This document shows, piece after piece, positions 1 to 8,978 of a stretch of DNA of 64,000 nucleotides (positions are counted from its first letter, which is position 1; each line of letters begins with the position of its first letter). The position numbers and the translations under genes were made by a program. Source of the stretch: JAEUQQ01 sp963697285 (lineage in GTDB: Bacteria > Acidobacteriota > Vicinamibacteria > Vicinamibacterales > JAFNAJ01); the NCBI GenBank assembly GCA_963697285.1, contig CAVONI010000012.1, positions 1,240,001 through 1,304,000 of the forward strand. Reading direction: 5' to 3'. Under the pieces are notes generated by a model. It had not been told where the DNA came from. It searched no databases and saw nothing but the letters and a program-made list of their open reading frames with translations.

Positions 1-866
1 AGGCCGTCGATATGCCGAAGGTAGGCGTCACGCGCCACGACCTGGCTTTCGCCGGTGCCTCGGCCGCGGAGGTTGGCGAGCACCGGGCCGATGCGCTCCA
101 CGCGCGACGCGGGATCGGGATGCGTCGCCAGCCAGTTGGGAATGCCCCGGCGATCGACTTCGGTGCTGTCGAGGCGCCCGAGCGTCTCGAGCATGTCGCG
201 GATGCCGCCCGGATCCCATCCGGCCTGCGCGGCGTATTCCGCCCCCAGCCGATCGGCCTGTAACTCATCGTCGCGACCATGCTTGAGGAAGAGGGCGCCA
301 AGCCCCGCGCTGGCGAGATTGGTGTACGGCCGCGCGTCGGGCACGAAGATCGACAGGAGCCCGAGTCCGAGGTTCGCACTCGCGCTGCGCGAGTACGCCT
401 GCACGGCATGGCGCGCGGTCACGTGGCCGATCTCGTGGCCGACGACCCCCGCGAGTTCGGCCTCATCGTCGAGGTGCGCCAGCAGGCCGCGCGTCACGTA
501 GATGAAGCCGCCAGGCAGCGCAAACGCGTTCACCGCCGGCGAGTCGACGACCGCGAACGACCACGGCAGTTCGCTGCGCTGCGACGAGCGCGCGAGCCGC
601 ATGCCGATGCCGCTGACATACTCCTGCAGCGCGCGATCCTCGTAGACGCCCATCTGCTGCCGCACCTGGGGATCCATCTCGCGGCCGGTCGCGATCTCCT
701 GGCTCTCGCTCATCAGCGCCAGTTCACGCTCGCCGCTGACGGGGTTCGTCGCGCAGGCCGCCGCAACGAGCGCCGTCGCCACGATGCCAGCGGTCGGCCA
801 CGTCGTCAGTGCACGCCATCGCCGGCTCTCAACGGAGGGAACCACACGATTGCTGCGGGTCATCAT
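1..866 (-). CDS. M48 family metalloprotease lipoprotein (C-terminus beyond window)
   Basis: Zinc metalloprotease of the M48 (Oma1/BepA/LoiP-like) family, probably acting in envelope quality control. The protein begins with a lipoprotein signal (hydrophobic stretch ending ALVAAACAT, Cys as lipid anchor). It has the zinc motif HEIGH in the context VVGHEIGHVTARHA, and further on DELQADRLGAEYAA, which supplies the third zinc ligand (Glu) and the conserved Asp of M48. The start is ATG at 866 (or the adjacent ATG at 863), preceded by AGGAAA. The reading frame is open to base 1, so the 3' end is missing; about 288 codons are visible. It lies downstream of a DapA-like gene on the same strand with a gap of about 200 bases in which nothing else is seen. 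Family assignment is firm; the substrate is unknown. Confidence 0.9.
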   Translation of the reverse strand, partial: MMTRSNRVVPSVESRRWRALTTWPTAGIVATALVAAACATNPVSGERELALMSESQEIATGREMDPQVRQQMGVYEDRALQEYVSGIGMRLARSSQRSELPWSFAVVDSPAVNAFALPGGFIYVTRGLLAHLDDEAELAGVVGHEIGHVTARHAVQAYSRSASANLGLGLLSIFVPDARPYTNLASAGLGALFLKHGRDDELQADRLGAEYAAQAGWDPGGIRDMLETLGRLDSTEVDRRGIPNWLATHPDPASRVERIGPVLANLRGRGTGESQVVARDAYLRHIDG

Positions 867-1073
867 CCACGTTTCCTGAGCAACGCACGTACCACATCGC
901 AAACACGCAGATCACGCCTCGTCGATGCCGCCACGCCCCCATCCGGCAGGGCCACCAGTGTCGTTTCACGACGCACACCATGGCCGCGGTTGTCGCCCCA
1001 GGCGACACTCTTCACTGTAGAACATGCCGGGCGCCCCGTCATGGCGAGCCCTGGCGCAATCGATGGGCCGGCG

Positions 1074-1967
1074 CTACGTCGCGAGCGCGTGCAGGCGGTC
1101 GATGAGGCCGCGGAGATCGTCGATGACGGCAGGCGATGCCGACGCCAGCGGCGAACGCGGATGGCCGCCGCGGTAACCCGCCAGGGTCATCGCCGCCTTG
1201 AGCCCGGGCACGCCGTGCTTGCCGGTGACGGCCACCGCCAGCGGCGTGATGGCGCGCTGCTGGGCGAGCGCCTCGGCGTGACGTCCCGCCTGCACGTGAT
1301 CGTAGAGTGCGATGCAGGCGTCGGGCGCGACGTTCGCGAGCGCGACCACGCCGCCGACAGCGCCCACGCAGAGGCTCGCGTAGAGACTTGGCGCCGAACC
1401 CACCACGACCTCGAAACCCGGCGGCGCGGATGCGACCTGTTCGTTGATCTGCGAGATGTCGCCGCCAGACTCCTTGAGCCCGATGACGTTGGGATGCTCG
1501 CCGAGCGCCGCAATCGCGCTGGTCGGCATGTTGACCCCGAAGTTGGCGGCGAAATTGTAGAGCAGCACGGCGACGGGCGATGCCTCGGCAACCGCCCGGA
1601 AGTGCCGCAGGAATGCGTCGGCGGTCATCATGCCCTTGAACGCGGCCGGCGCCCGCACGAGCACCGCATCGGCGCCCGCACGGGCCGCGCGCTCGCACGC
1701 GACGATCGTCTGGCGCGTCGAGTCATGCCCCGTACCGGCAATCAGCGTGCGATCGGCGGGCACGCAGGCTCGCGCGGCGGCCACCACCGCCTCCGACTCG
1801 TCGCCGTCGAGGTACGCCGCCTCACCGTTCGTCCCGAGCACCACCAGGCCGCGCAGGCGCGTCTGCATCAGCCGCGCGGCGTTGAACTGGAGGGCGTCGA
1901 TGTCAAGGTCTCCACGCTCGGTGAACGGCGTGGCGACGGGCGGGAAGATGCCGTGCAGGTCGACCAT
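1074..1967 (-). CDS. DapA/HOGA-family class I aldolase (dihydrodipicolinate synthase family)
   Basis: A 297-residue TIM-barrel lyase of the dihydrodipicolinate synthase/N-acetylneuraminate lyase superfamily. These enzymes form a Schiff base between a lysine and pyruvate. The Schiff-base lysine is Lys165 in GLKESGGD; the catalytic Tyr is Tyr137 in LLYNFAANFG; the substrate carboxylate loop is GTNGE. Authentic DapA usually has YNVPxRTG, so the AANFG version here, together with GLKESGGD, looks more like 4-hydroxy-2-oxoglutarate aldolase or another sugar-acid/amino-acid catabolic aldolase than lysine biosynthesis. Start is ATG at 1967, without a good Shine-Dalgarno sequence. It follows a metallo-hydrolase gene by 77 bases and may be co-transcribed with it. 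Family certain, exact substrate not. Confidence 0.85.
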   Translation of the reverse strand: MVDLHGIFPPVATPFTERGDLDIDALQFNAARLMQTRLRGLVVLGTNGEAAYLDGDESEAVVAAARACVPADRTLIAGTGHDSTRQTIVACERAARAGADAVLVRAPAAFKGMMTADAFLRHFRAVAEASPVAVLLYNFAANFGVNMPTSAIAALGEHPNVIGLKESGGDISQINEQVASAPPGFEVVVGSAPSLYASLCVGAVGGVVALANVAPDACIALYDHVQAGRHAEALAQQRAITPLAVAVTGKHGVPGLKAAMTLAGYRGGHPRSPLASASPAVIDDLRGLIDRLHALAT

Positions 1968-2044
1968 GATGGGGCCAATGTTAGACGGGGTCGCGTCTTT
2001 TCGCTGTCACTTTCTGCACAACTGCCTCGGCCCGCGGGTGAACC

Positions 2045-2983
2045 TCAGATCTCCAGCAGGTCCCTGCCGACGATCACCGTCCCGCGGAAGTGCGCGCGGG
2101 CCGCGTCGCCCCACATCTCCGGGGTGATGGTGGGATCGTCGCCGGGCACGAAGTGCGAGAGCACCAGCGTCTTCACGCCCGCGGCCTGCGCCACGCGCCC
2201 GCAGTCCTCGGCCGACGTGTGACTGTCGACCAGGTGCTTCTTGAGGGTCGAGGCATTGTGCACGCGCGCCACGAGGCGGTCGACCGCTGGCAGGAAGAGG
2301 GCCTCGTGGACGAGCACGTCGGCACCCCGCGCCAACGCGATGAGGTTCTCTGACCGCGCGGTGTCGCCCGAGATCACGATGGACCGATCCGCCGTGTCGA
2401 AGCGGTACGCAAACGCCGGGACGACGGGCGGATGGTTCACCAGCGCCGCCGTCACCTTGACGTTGTCGTCCTGCATGACCAGTCCGCCCTCGACGCGTTC
2501 GTGTGGATGCACCAGCGGCGCCAGCGGCACGCGTCCTTCGTCGGCGATGCGTGTCGCGATGTCGTAGGCGTTCATCTCGAAGAACAGCCGGGTCATCGCC
2601 TCGAGCGGTGGCGGTCCCCAGGTATCGACGCGCGTCTGCAGCCCCGCTGCCCACGCGAGGAAGAACAGGTTTCCGTAGTCGGCGTTGTGATCGGAGTGGT
2701 GATGCGTGAGGAAGACGTGCCGGATCGACGGCAGCGGCACACCGGCCAGCACGAGTTGCCGCCCGATGCCGTTGCCGCAGTCGATGACGTAGGCGGCACC
2801 GCCGACGAGGATGACCTGCGCCGGCGCCGCGTACATCTTCTTCGGACTCGGTCCGCCCGCCACGCCGAGCAGGATGCACCTGGTCGCGGCGCGCTGTGCG
2901 TGCAGCCGAAGCGGCCGGATGGCGGCCGCGCAGCTTGCCACCATCCCGAGCAGGAGGTCACGACGATCGAGCCGGTTCAGCAC
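2045..2983 (-). CDS. Exported metallo-beta-lactamase-fold hydrolase
   Basis: A 312-residue MBL-fold metallohydrolase, closest in style to RNase Z/arylsulfatase-like periplasmic members. The metal motif THHHSDH begins near residue 93, and later HxxxH-type ligands appear (ISGDTA, VLSHFVP). The reading frame extends upstream to 3169, but a GTG at 2983 preceded by GAGGAG seven bases away is the better start. It yields LDRRDLLLG followed by a hydrophobic stretch, which resembles a Tat signal peptide, so the enzyme is probably exported. The longer version would only add arginine-rich sequence. It sits 100 bases downstream of a hybrid histidine kinase and upstream of a DapA-like aldolase on the same strand. 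Its natural substrate cannot be read from the sequence. Confidence 0.85.
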   Translation of the reverse strand: MLNRLDRRDLLLGMVASCAAAIRPLRLHAQRAATRCILLGVAGGPSPKKMYAAPAQVILVGGAAYVIDCGNGIGRQLVLAGVPLPSIRHVFLTHHHSDHNADYGNLFFLAWAAGLQTRVDTWGPPPLEAMTRLFFEMNAYDIATRIADEGRVPLAPLVHPHERVEGGLVMQDDNVKVTAALVNHPPVVPAFAYRFDTADRSIVISGDTARSENLIALARGADVLVHEALFLPAVDRLVARVHNASTLKKHLVDSHTSAEDCGRVAQAAGVKTLVLSHFVPGDDPTITPEMWGDAARAHFRGTVIVGRDLLEI

Positions 2984-3083
2984 GCTGGTGCTCCTCACGT
3001 GTCGCGCGTGGTCCCCTGGCCGTGCACCGACGCGCATCCGACGCGCCAGCCGTCTGCACCCTCGCCTGCCGCGCGTTCGCCGA

Positions 3084-5462
3084 CTACGCGTCGAGCGACC
3101 GGCGCACGAATCCCGCAAGGCCATCGGCCGTGAACGGCTTCGTGAGGATGCGCGAGGCGTTGGCCGCACGCCACTCGCGCGACGTGGCGGCGTCGGCGTG
3201 CCCCGACATGAAGACCACCTTGAGCCCCGGCCTGAGGACCTTCAGCCTCGCCGCGAGCTCGTTGCCGCTGATGCCGGCCATCACGAGGTCGGTCACGACC
3301 AGGTCGAGCGGACCCTCGTGGAGGTCGACGAGCACCAGCGCCTCGGCACCACACGCCGCCGTCAGCACGCGGTGGCCCGCCGATTCGAGCATGCGACTGG
3401 CGATGCGCCGCACGCCGGGTTCGTCTTCGACGACGAGGACGGTCTCGGTGGCGCGCCTGCTGGTCGATGGCACCGCGACGGGAACGGTCGCGGGCGCGGC
3501 ATCGGCCCTGGGCAGCAGGATGGTGAACCGCGATCCGGCACCCGATTCGCTGTCGACCCGGATGAACCCGCCACTCTGCTTGACGATGCCGTAGACCGTC
3601 GACAGGCCCAGGCCGGTGCCGCTGCCGTGCGGTTTCGTGGTGAAGAAGGGCTCGAAGACGCGCGCGGCGGTGGCGGCGTCCATCCCCGTGCCGGTGTCGG
3701 CGACCACCAGCTGCGCGTATGCACCGGGGGGAATCGGCTGGCCCGCCGGCGCGTCGCCCGCCATGACGTGCACGGCCTCGATCTCGATCGTCAGGGTGCC
3801 GCCGTCGGGCATGGCATCGCGGGCGTTCACGGCCAGGTTGAGCAGCACCTGTTCGAGTTGCCCCCGGTCGGCGATCGCCTTCACCGCGCCGTGGGGCGCG
3901 TGCACGAGCAGCGTGATGTGCTCGCCGATCAGGCGCCGCAGCATGTGGCTGAAACGCGAGATGAGTGCCCCGATGTCGAGCACCTCTGGCGTGAGCGTCT
4001 GCTTGCGGCTGAACGCCAGCAGCTGGCGCGTCAGCGCCGCGGCGCGTTCGGCGGCGGCAGCGATCTGCACGAAGTCCTCGCGAATCGGGTCGTCGTCTCG
4101 CACCTGGTGCAACGCGAGGCCGACCGTGCCGTTGATGACGGTGAGCAGGTTGTTGAAGTCGTGCGCGACGCCGCCGGCGAGCCGCCCGATGCCCTCCATC
4201 TTCTGGACCTGCAGGAACTGCGCCTCGAGCTCGAGTTGCTCGGTGATGTCGCGCTTGACCCCCACGTAGTGCCGGATGCGGCCCGCAGCATCGCGCACGG
4301 GTGAGATCGCGGCGTCTTCCGTGTACAGGTGGCCGTCCTTGTGGCGGTTGACGAGGCGACCGCGCCAGGTGCGCCCCGAGGCGATCGTGTCCCAGAGATG
4401 CTCGTACACCGCGGGGTCCTGGACGCCGCTCTTCAGCAGCCGGGGCGTCTGTCCGACGATCTCTTCCCGGCTGTAGCCCGAGGCCATCGTGAACGCCGAG
4501 TTGACGTACTCGACGGTGCCGTCGGCGTCGGTGATGAGGACCGTCTCGCCCGACTGCTCGATGGCTGCCGTGAGCAACTCGCGCTCAGCGACCGCGCGGC
4601 GGAGGGCGGCGTTGAGCGCCGTCAGCGCCGAGCGGGCGTCCTCGAGTTCGGCGAGGTGACGCTCGCTGGCACGCGCCTCGCGATACCGACTGGTGACGTC
4701 GTGGGCAAACCCCCGCACGACCGGTGTCGGAACGCCCTCGGTGCGGAGCGTATTGCGATACTCGAGGGCGAGACGCTCGCCACGCGGCGTGTCGACGGTG
4801 ATCGTGCCCTCTGCCACGCCGTCGCGCACGACCCGCGCGAGGTAGTCATCGAACCGATCGCGGAAGTCGCGGGCCACCACGTCCCTGATGTCGCGGCCCA
4901 CGAGGTCGGCGAGCTGGTAGCCGAGCCGCTCGGCGGCCCACGGGTTGACCGACAGGATGCGCCCGTCCAGGTCGTGCGTGCACATGAGGTCGTGGCTGTG
5001 CTCGACCAGGTCGCGGAAGCGATCCTCGGAGTCCTGCAACGCCCGCATGGCCCGGTTGCGCGCGGTCACGTCATAGGAGATCACCAGGCGTGCCGCCCGG
5101 CCGTCCACGTCGATCGGATGCGACGAGATCTCGACGTCGATCAACTCGCCGTCCTTGCGCCGGTGGGTCCAGTTCCCCGACGCCTCGAGGCCATCCGGGG
5201 CGTTCGCGATCGACGCGCGCAGGCGCGCCAACTCACCGACGGGACGAATGTCCTCGATCGTCATGGCGAGGAACTCGTCGCGGGCGTAGCCGTAGTGGCG
5301 GATGGCCGCCTCGTTCACCGCCAGGAAGGCGAGCGTCGAGACGTCGTACACCCACATCGGATGCGGGTTCGCGGCGAACAGTGGCTGGAGGGCGGGATTG
5401 TTGCTGCCGTGGACGTCAGGGCCGCGTCGGTCGCCCCGCCTGTCATCTGGTCGGCGTGTCAC
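3084..5462 (-). CDS. Hybrid sensor histidine kinase: three PAS, HisKA, HATPase, receiver
   Basis: A 792-residue soluble hybrid sensor kinase. Three PAS/PAC modules occupy roughly residues 25-405 (starting near NPHPMWVYD, HSHDLMCTHD and QSGETVLITD). The H-box is GGVAHDFNNLL with phosphoacceptor His434. The ATP-binding domain has NLAVNARDAM (N box), VADTGTGM and FTTKPHGSGTGLGL (G boxes). A C-terminal receiver has Asp725 in VVTDLVMAG and the conserved KPF. No membrane segment is seen, so it should sense a cytoplasmic signal. The first codon used here is GTG at 5462, which has no clear ribosome site, so the true start could be a little downstream. No separate response regulator lies next to it; phosphotransfer to its own receiver is expected. 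The signal is unknown. Confidence 0.93.
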   Translation of the reverse strand: MTRRPDDRRGDRRGPDVHGSNNPALQPLFAANPHPMWVYDVSTLAFLAVNEAAIRHYGYARDEFLAMTIEDIRPVGELARLRASIANAPDGLEASGNWTHRRKDGELIDVEISSHPIDVDGRAARLVISYDVTARNRAMRALQDSEDRFRDLVEHSHDLMCTHDLDGRILSVNPWAAERLGYQLADLVGRDIRDVVARDFRDRFDDYLARVVRDGVAEGTITVDTPRGERLALEYRNTLRTEGVPTPVVRGFAHDVTSRYREARASERHLAELEDARSALTALNAALRRAVAERELLTAAIEQSGETVLITDADGTVEYVNSAFTMASGYSREEIVGQTPRLLKSGVQDPAVYEHLWDTIASGRTWRGRLVNRHKDGHLYTEDAAISPVRDAAGRIRHYVGVKRDITEQLELEAQFLQVQKMEGIGRLAGGVAHDFNNLLTVINGTVGLALHQVRDDDPIREDFVQIAAAAERAAALTRQLLAFSRKQTLTPEVLDIGALISRFSHMLRRLIGEHITLLVHAPHGAVKAIADRGQLEQVLLNLAVNARDAMPDGGTLTIEIEAVHVMAGDAPAGQPIPPGAYAQLVVADTGTGMDAATAARVFEPFFTTKPHGSGTGLGLSTVYGIVKQSGGFIRVDSESGAGSRFTILLPRADAAPATVPVAVPSTSRRATETVLVVEDEPGVRRIASRMLESAGHRVLTAACGAEALVLVDLHEGPLDLVVTDLVMAGISGNELAARLKVLRPGLKVVFMSGHADAATSREWRAANASRILTKPFTADGLAGFVRRSLDA

Positions 5463-5648
5463 GGCCAGAGTCTACGCTCGGAGGCGCGGGCGACACCAGG
5501 GCCTGGCTGCACGTTGCGCGTCCGGGGTGCATCAGACGGACGCCCGACGTGGCAAGGAAATGGTGACGTGTTCGCGAGGCAGGGGTCAACGCAACGTCCA
5601 CTCGCCACTGCGTGTGGACGTTGCGCGAGGCGCGCTGGACGCGCGATC

Positions 5649-6293
5649 CTAGGACTTGCTGAAACGACGGCAGGCGACACCCACCAACCCGGCGCCGAGC
5701 AACAGCATCGTCATGGGCTCCGGAATCGCCTGGTACTGGAACGAGCCGCCACCGAACGTCCACGCGCCCTTGTTCACGCCGGTGAGGTTCGTGCCCAGCA
5801 GGGTGTTCCCGTCGTACAGGCCGCTCAGTGCCGGAATGGCAATCAGTCCGCCGCCATTGTTGACGGTGACCGGCGTATTGGGCGCGATGTTCGTGTTGTA
5901 GTTCGAGTCGGCCCCGTAGCCGACGGCAACCACGGCATAGGCTCCTGCCGACAACGTGAGAGGCGCGATCGGCACGAAGCGCGTGTTGTTGATCAGGGTG
6001 CCAGGCGTCCCGGGGCCCACCAGAGTGCTCGTGAGCAGCGCGTTGGCGGTCACGTCGAAGATGCCGACGTTGATGGCACGCGCAAGCCCCGCCGGGGGAT
6101 TGTCGAAGGCGCCGAGGGCGGTGACCTGGATGGGCGCTCCTGTCACGTTGAAGTAGTTGCCCAGCCGCCCGGTCCAGTTCTGGTTACCCACCTGGGTGAA
6201 GTCAAAGGCCACGATCGGGGCGGCTTCACCGGCCCGTGCGGCGATCATCAGCAACAACATCAACCCAGCCAGGCGTACCCTCGCGGTTTTCAT
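5649..6293 (-). CDS. PEP-CTERM surface protein, DUF4082-like
   Basis: A 214-residue secreted protein. The N-terminus (MKTARVRLAGLMLLLMIAA...) is a signal peptide. The C-terminus has the PEP-CTERM tripartite sorting signal: IPEP, a hydrophobic helix (LLLGAGLVGVA) and a basic tail CRRFSKS. Proteins with this tag are processed by an exosortase and are associated with exopolysaccharide-producing bacteria, which fits the polysaccharide operon that follows at 9-22 kb; no exosortase gene is in the window. The body is beta-rich and resembles the DUF4082 type (alternating glycine/valine strands, LSAGAYAVVAVGYG). Start ATG at 6293 is preceded by GGGAG at good spacing; an in-frame extension to 6437 has no signal-peptide logic. 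Function unknown. Confidence 0.8.
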   Translation of the reverse strand: MKTARVRLAGLMLLLMIAARAGEAAPIVAFDFTQVGNQNWTGRLGNYFNVTGAPIQVTALGAFDNPPAGLARAINVGIFDVTANALLTSTLVGPGTPGTLINNTRFVPIAPLTLSAGAYAVVAVGYGADSNYNTNIAPNTPVTVNNGGGLIAIPALSGLYDGNTLLGTNLTGVNKGAWTFGGGSFQYQAIPEPMTMLLLGAGLVGVACRRFSKS

Positions 6294-6541
6294 GTGGCTC
6301 TCCCAGGTGGCACGAATGCCACGTCCGGTGGGAGCAAACAGCATGCCCATCCAGCGCTCAAGGCGAACAGGGAACGTCAGGCTCGAAAGTGGCGCAATTC
6401 CTCGAACTCGGCAGTAGATGGCGCCCTCACCCGTCACACGCTGTCGTCCGTGAGGCAGACTTCAGTCGCGCGATTCGGCCGCGATCACGGCTACGCCCTG
6501 TGCCCGGCCGCGCGCGTCATCGCGCAGTGAGCGACCGCGGG

Positions 6542-7123
6542 TCACCGCGTGACGGCGCGACTCGTGCTGATCTCGACCATCAGGTCGGCGTCGGGATCGA
6601 TGTTGTCGCGAAAGTAGCTGTCTGACACGCCGATGAAGAGGAACTTCGCGCCGGGGGGAACAGCGACCCGAGTCGCCGTTCCGATCCAGAAATCCTCCGC
6701 GAGGTCGGTCTCGTGCCCCTCGAACCACGTCGTGCCCGTCCCGACGGGCGAGCCGACGCCGCCGATGGCGTCTGGGACCCGAATCCGGTTGCCGGGACCG
6801 AGCAGCGTTCTCGTGCTGCTGAACAAGCCCAGGATGGCGACCTCTTCGTCTGCAAACGTCGACCCGATTGAACCCGCGAAATCGCCGGTGCGCGTGAGCA
6901 GCAGGGATCCCCCGGGAGGAATCGCCCACGGTGCCAGATCGACGATGAGCGGATCCGCCGGGGCATCGACGCTGTCGGTTCGAAGGAAGGTGGCCGTCGG
7001 GTTCAGCGCCAGTCGTGTCGACTGCCCGGCCGCGGCAGGATCGTCTGGTGCGGTTGGCGACACGTGGTCACATGCAGCAGCAACCAGTGCGCCAAGCAAC
7101 AACGCAGCACTGACTCGCGACAT
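6542..7123 (-). CDS. Small lipoprotein with lectin-like beta fold (tentative)
   Basis: A 193-residue lipoprotein. The signal peptide ends LVAAAC, a good lipobox. The remainder is beta-strand-rich. The C-terminal stretch FLFIGVSDSYFRDN followed by DPDADLMVEIST resembles the calcium/sugar-binding end of PA-IL-type lectins and related domains, but this is a pattern impression, not a proven family. Start ATG at 7123 has GAGGAG upstream. It is transcribed away from the gene at 7692, with a long divergent region between them. No functional partner is evident. Confidence 0.65.
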   Translation of the reverse strand: MSRVSAALLLGALVAAACDHVSPTAPDDPAAAGQSTRLALNPTATFLRTDSVDAPADPLIVDLAPWAIPPGGSLLLTRTGDFAGSIGSTFADEEVAILGLFSSTRTLLGPGNRIRVPDAIGGVGSPVGTGTTWFEGHETDLAEDFWIGTATRVAVPPGAKFLFIGVSDSYFRDNIDPDADLMVEISTSRAVTR

Positions 7124-7691
7124 ATGCGTCTCCTCGGGCGCGGCCGGTCAGCAGCCTGCGATCAGTGTGGCCGCCAGAGACAGTTTACGCCCGTCGCGAC
7201 AAGCGCAGCACGACCCGCGAGCGCGGCGCGCGCCACGCGAGCACCCATCGGGCCGAAATCGATCGTGCGCGACAGCATCCGCTGCCGTTCGCCAGGCGCC
7301 AGTGCCGCCGCGACGCGTCCCGCTGTCGCCGCAGCCCCGGTGGGTGACGGTCTGACGACGGGGCGTCGCCACTGCGGGCCGGCCCCGCACGTTTTGCGCG
7401 GTTCCGCGGATCGGCTCCGTGGACGACGCAAATGGCCCCGCGCCGTACGCCGCGGATGGGTGTGTCGGGGTGATTCAGGTGCGGGATCTGTAATCACGAT
7501 CACCGACACGTGCGTCTGCCACCCGCTGCTTCGGCTGTTCACCGCCACCGAGACAGGGAGTGCAGGCCGCGCGGGCGTGCTGGCCCCGTACATGCAAGGC
7601 AGGCCTCGGGCGAGGTGTGCGTGCGGGGCGCACACCGGCTGGCGATGGCGCGGGCGGTGGCCTGCAATCGCCGGCCGACGCGGAGCACGAG
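7124..7691. other. 568-base intergenic region between divergent genes; no convincing gene
   Basis: This stretch separates the lipoprotein gene (minus) from the secreted-protein gene (plus). Open frames exist on both strands but are arginine/proline-rich and lack plausible starts, as expected by chance at this GC content. It presumably carries the two divergent promoters; I do not see a clear -35/-10 pair. Confidence 0.5.
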
Positions 7692-8936
7692 ATGAAGCCA
7701 CACATGCGCCTGCCGACGGTGCTCTCCCTGGTGCTGGTCAGTGCCACCCTGGGTGTGCGCGACGCAGGCAGCGAGGGAGAGCCAGGTCGCGACTGGCGAT
7801 GCTGGCCTTTCAGTCGCACGTCGCCGTGGAACACTCCCATGGGCACCGCCGCGCGATTCCGCCCGGTTCCACAACTGGCCGGGACGTCGATCGGCATGAA
7901 CTTCGAGCACCGGTGGACCAGCGCGGTCGTCGTGGCAACCGACGCCGATCCCATGGCGCGGATACTGTTCGGGCCGGCGTCGGGTGCCGACTCCATGTGG
8001 AACTTCCTGGCGAGCGGTGGAAAGACGTGCCGCAACAGCCAGGCGATCGAGATCGCGCTCAAGGGCACCGCCGTTCCGCAACTGCCCTACCCCGCGAACT
8101 ACTACTCGACGGTCGCAACACCCGACACCTCTCTCTGGACGTTGCCACCGAACTTCGAACCCGCGAGTGCCCGTTACACGTCGTCTCTGCACCTGCCAGC
8201 CACTGCCTGCCCCTCACCCGACACGGATGCGCTGCTTTCGGTGTTCCAGCCGAACGGCACCGTCCTCGATGCGGTGAACGCGGTGGTCACGTCAGACGGC
8301 GCCATCGTCGCGTCGATGGCGAGTTTCGTGGATGGGCGCGGTGAGGGAACCGGCCAGGCCAATGGGCGGCGCGCCAGCATGATCCCGTCGTTTGCGGGGC
8401 TGATCCGGAACGGCGAGATCGCCGGCGGGCGCATCCCGCACGCGCTGGCCGCACTGGCACCGGCCTCGCTCCTGACCACGGCGGCGGTCTGGCCCGCCCT
8501 CGCCTTCGACCGCGACGCGGGATACAGCGGGACGTTGCCGATGGGAACCCTGCTCGCCATCCCGCCCGGCGTCGACATCCAGCAGCTGCCGTTGTCGCCG
8601 CAGGGACGCGTCATCGCCCGCGCTGCCCAGGACTACGGCATCTACCTCGTCGACCGCGGCGGCGGGGGGCTCACGCTTCTCGCGGAACTCGGCAACACGG
8701 AACTCAGGTGGGACGAAACCGCCACCACGCCTCCCTGGTGGCGCGATCTCGAGTTGATAAGGAACACGCTCGAGGAGGTCACGAACAACTCGCCCGCGAC
8801 TCCAGGCGGCGGCGGTACTCCTCGCGTGGCCCCGGCTCCCGATTTCGCCACCCTCGTCTCTGCCACGCCCGCCTGCGCCCCTCGCATGGCGCCGCCACGC
8901 GCTCCCACGGGCGTTCGCGTCGTGGCCGGTGCCTGA
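7692..8936 (+). CDS. Secreted protein of unknown function
   Basis: A 414-residue exported protein (MKPHMRLPTVLSLVLV... signal). No family is recognised with confidence. Features visible: an early CWPFSRTSPWNTPMG segment, a central glycine/alanine-rich region with FDRDAGYSG and PMGTLLAIPPGVD, and a motif RAAQDYGIYLVDRGGG, which looks like a repeated-fold surface or carbohydrate-active protein lacking recognisable catalytic residues. The tail is proline-rich. The chosen ATG at 7692 is preceded by GGAG; the frame stays open upstream to 7560 but with no signal peptide at that start. It ends 43 bases before, and convergent with, the last gene of the exopolysaccharide operon, so it may belong to the same surface-polysaccharide biology. 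Confidence 0.6.
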   Translation: MKPHMRLPTVLSLVLVSATLGVRDAGSEGEPGRDWRCWPFSRTSPWNTPMGTAARFRPVPQLAGTSIGMNFEHRWTSAVVVATDADPMARILFGPASGADSMWNFLASGGKTCRNSQAIEIALKGTAVPQLPYPANYYSTVATPDTSLWTLPPNFEPASARYTSSLHLPATACPSPDTDALLSVFQPNGTVLDAVNAVVTSDGAIVASMASFVDGRGEGTGQANGRRASMIPSFAGLIRNGEIAGGRIPHALAALAPASLLTTAAVWPALAFDRDAGYSGTLPMGTLLAIPPGVDIQQLPLSPQGRVIARAAQDYGIYLVDRGGGGLTLLAELGNTELRWDETATTPPWWRDLELIRNTLEEVTNNSPATPGGGGTPRVAPAPDFATLVSATPACAPRMAPPRAPTGVRVVAGA

Positions 8937-8978
8937 CGCCGGGCAGATCGTGAGACGCACACGCCCGGGCGCGCTCGA

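Noticed and set aside
279..6530. Very long plus-strand open frames (e.g. 279-2222 and 4329-6530) opposite the first genes
   Set aside because: They are antisense to the aldolase, MBL hydrolase and histidine kinase, are full of Arg/His/Pro, and have no domain or start signals; typical shadow frames in high-GC DNA.
7162..7701. Minus-strand frame of 179 codons in the divergent gap
   Set aside because: Arg/Pro/Ala-rich composition, no recognisable fold or ribosome site, and it overlaps the start of the secreted-protein gene.
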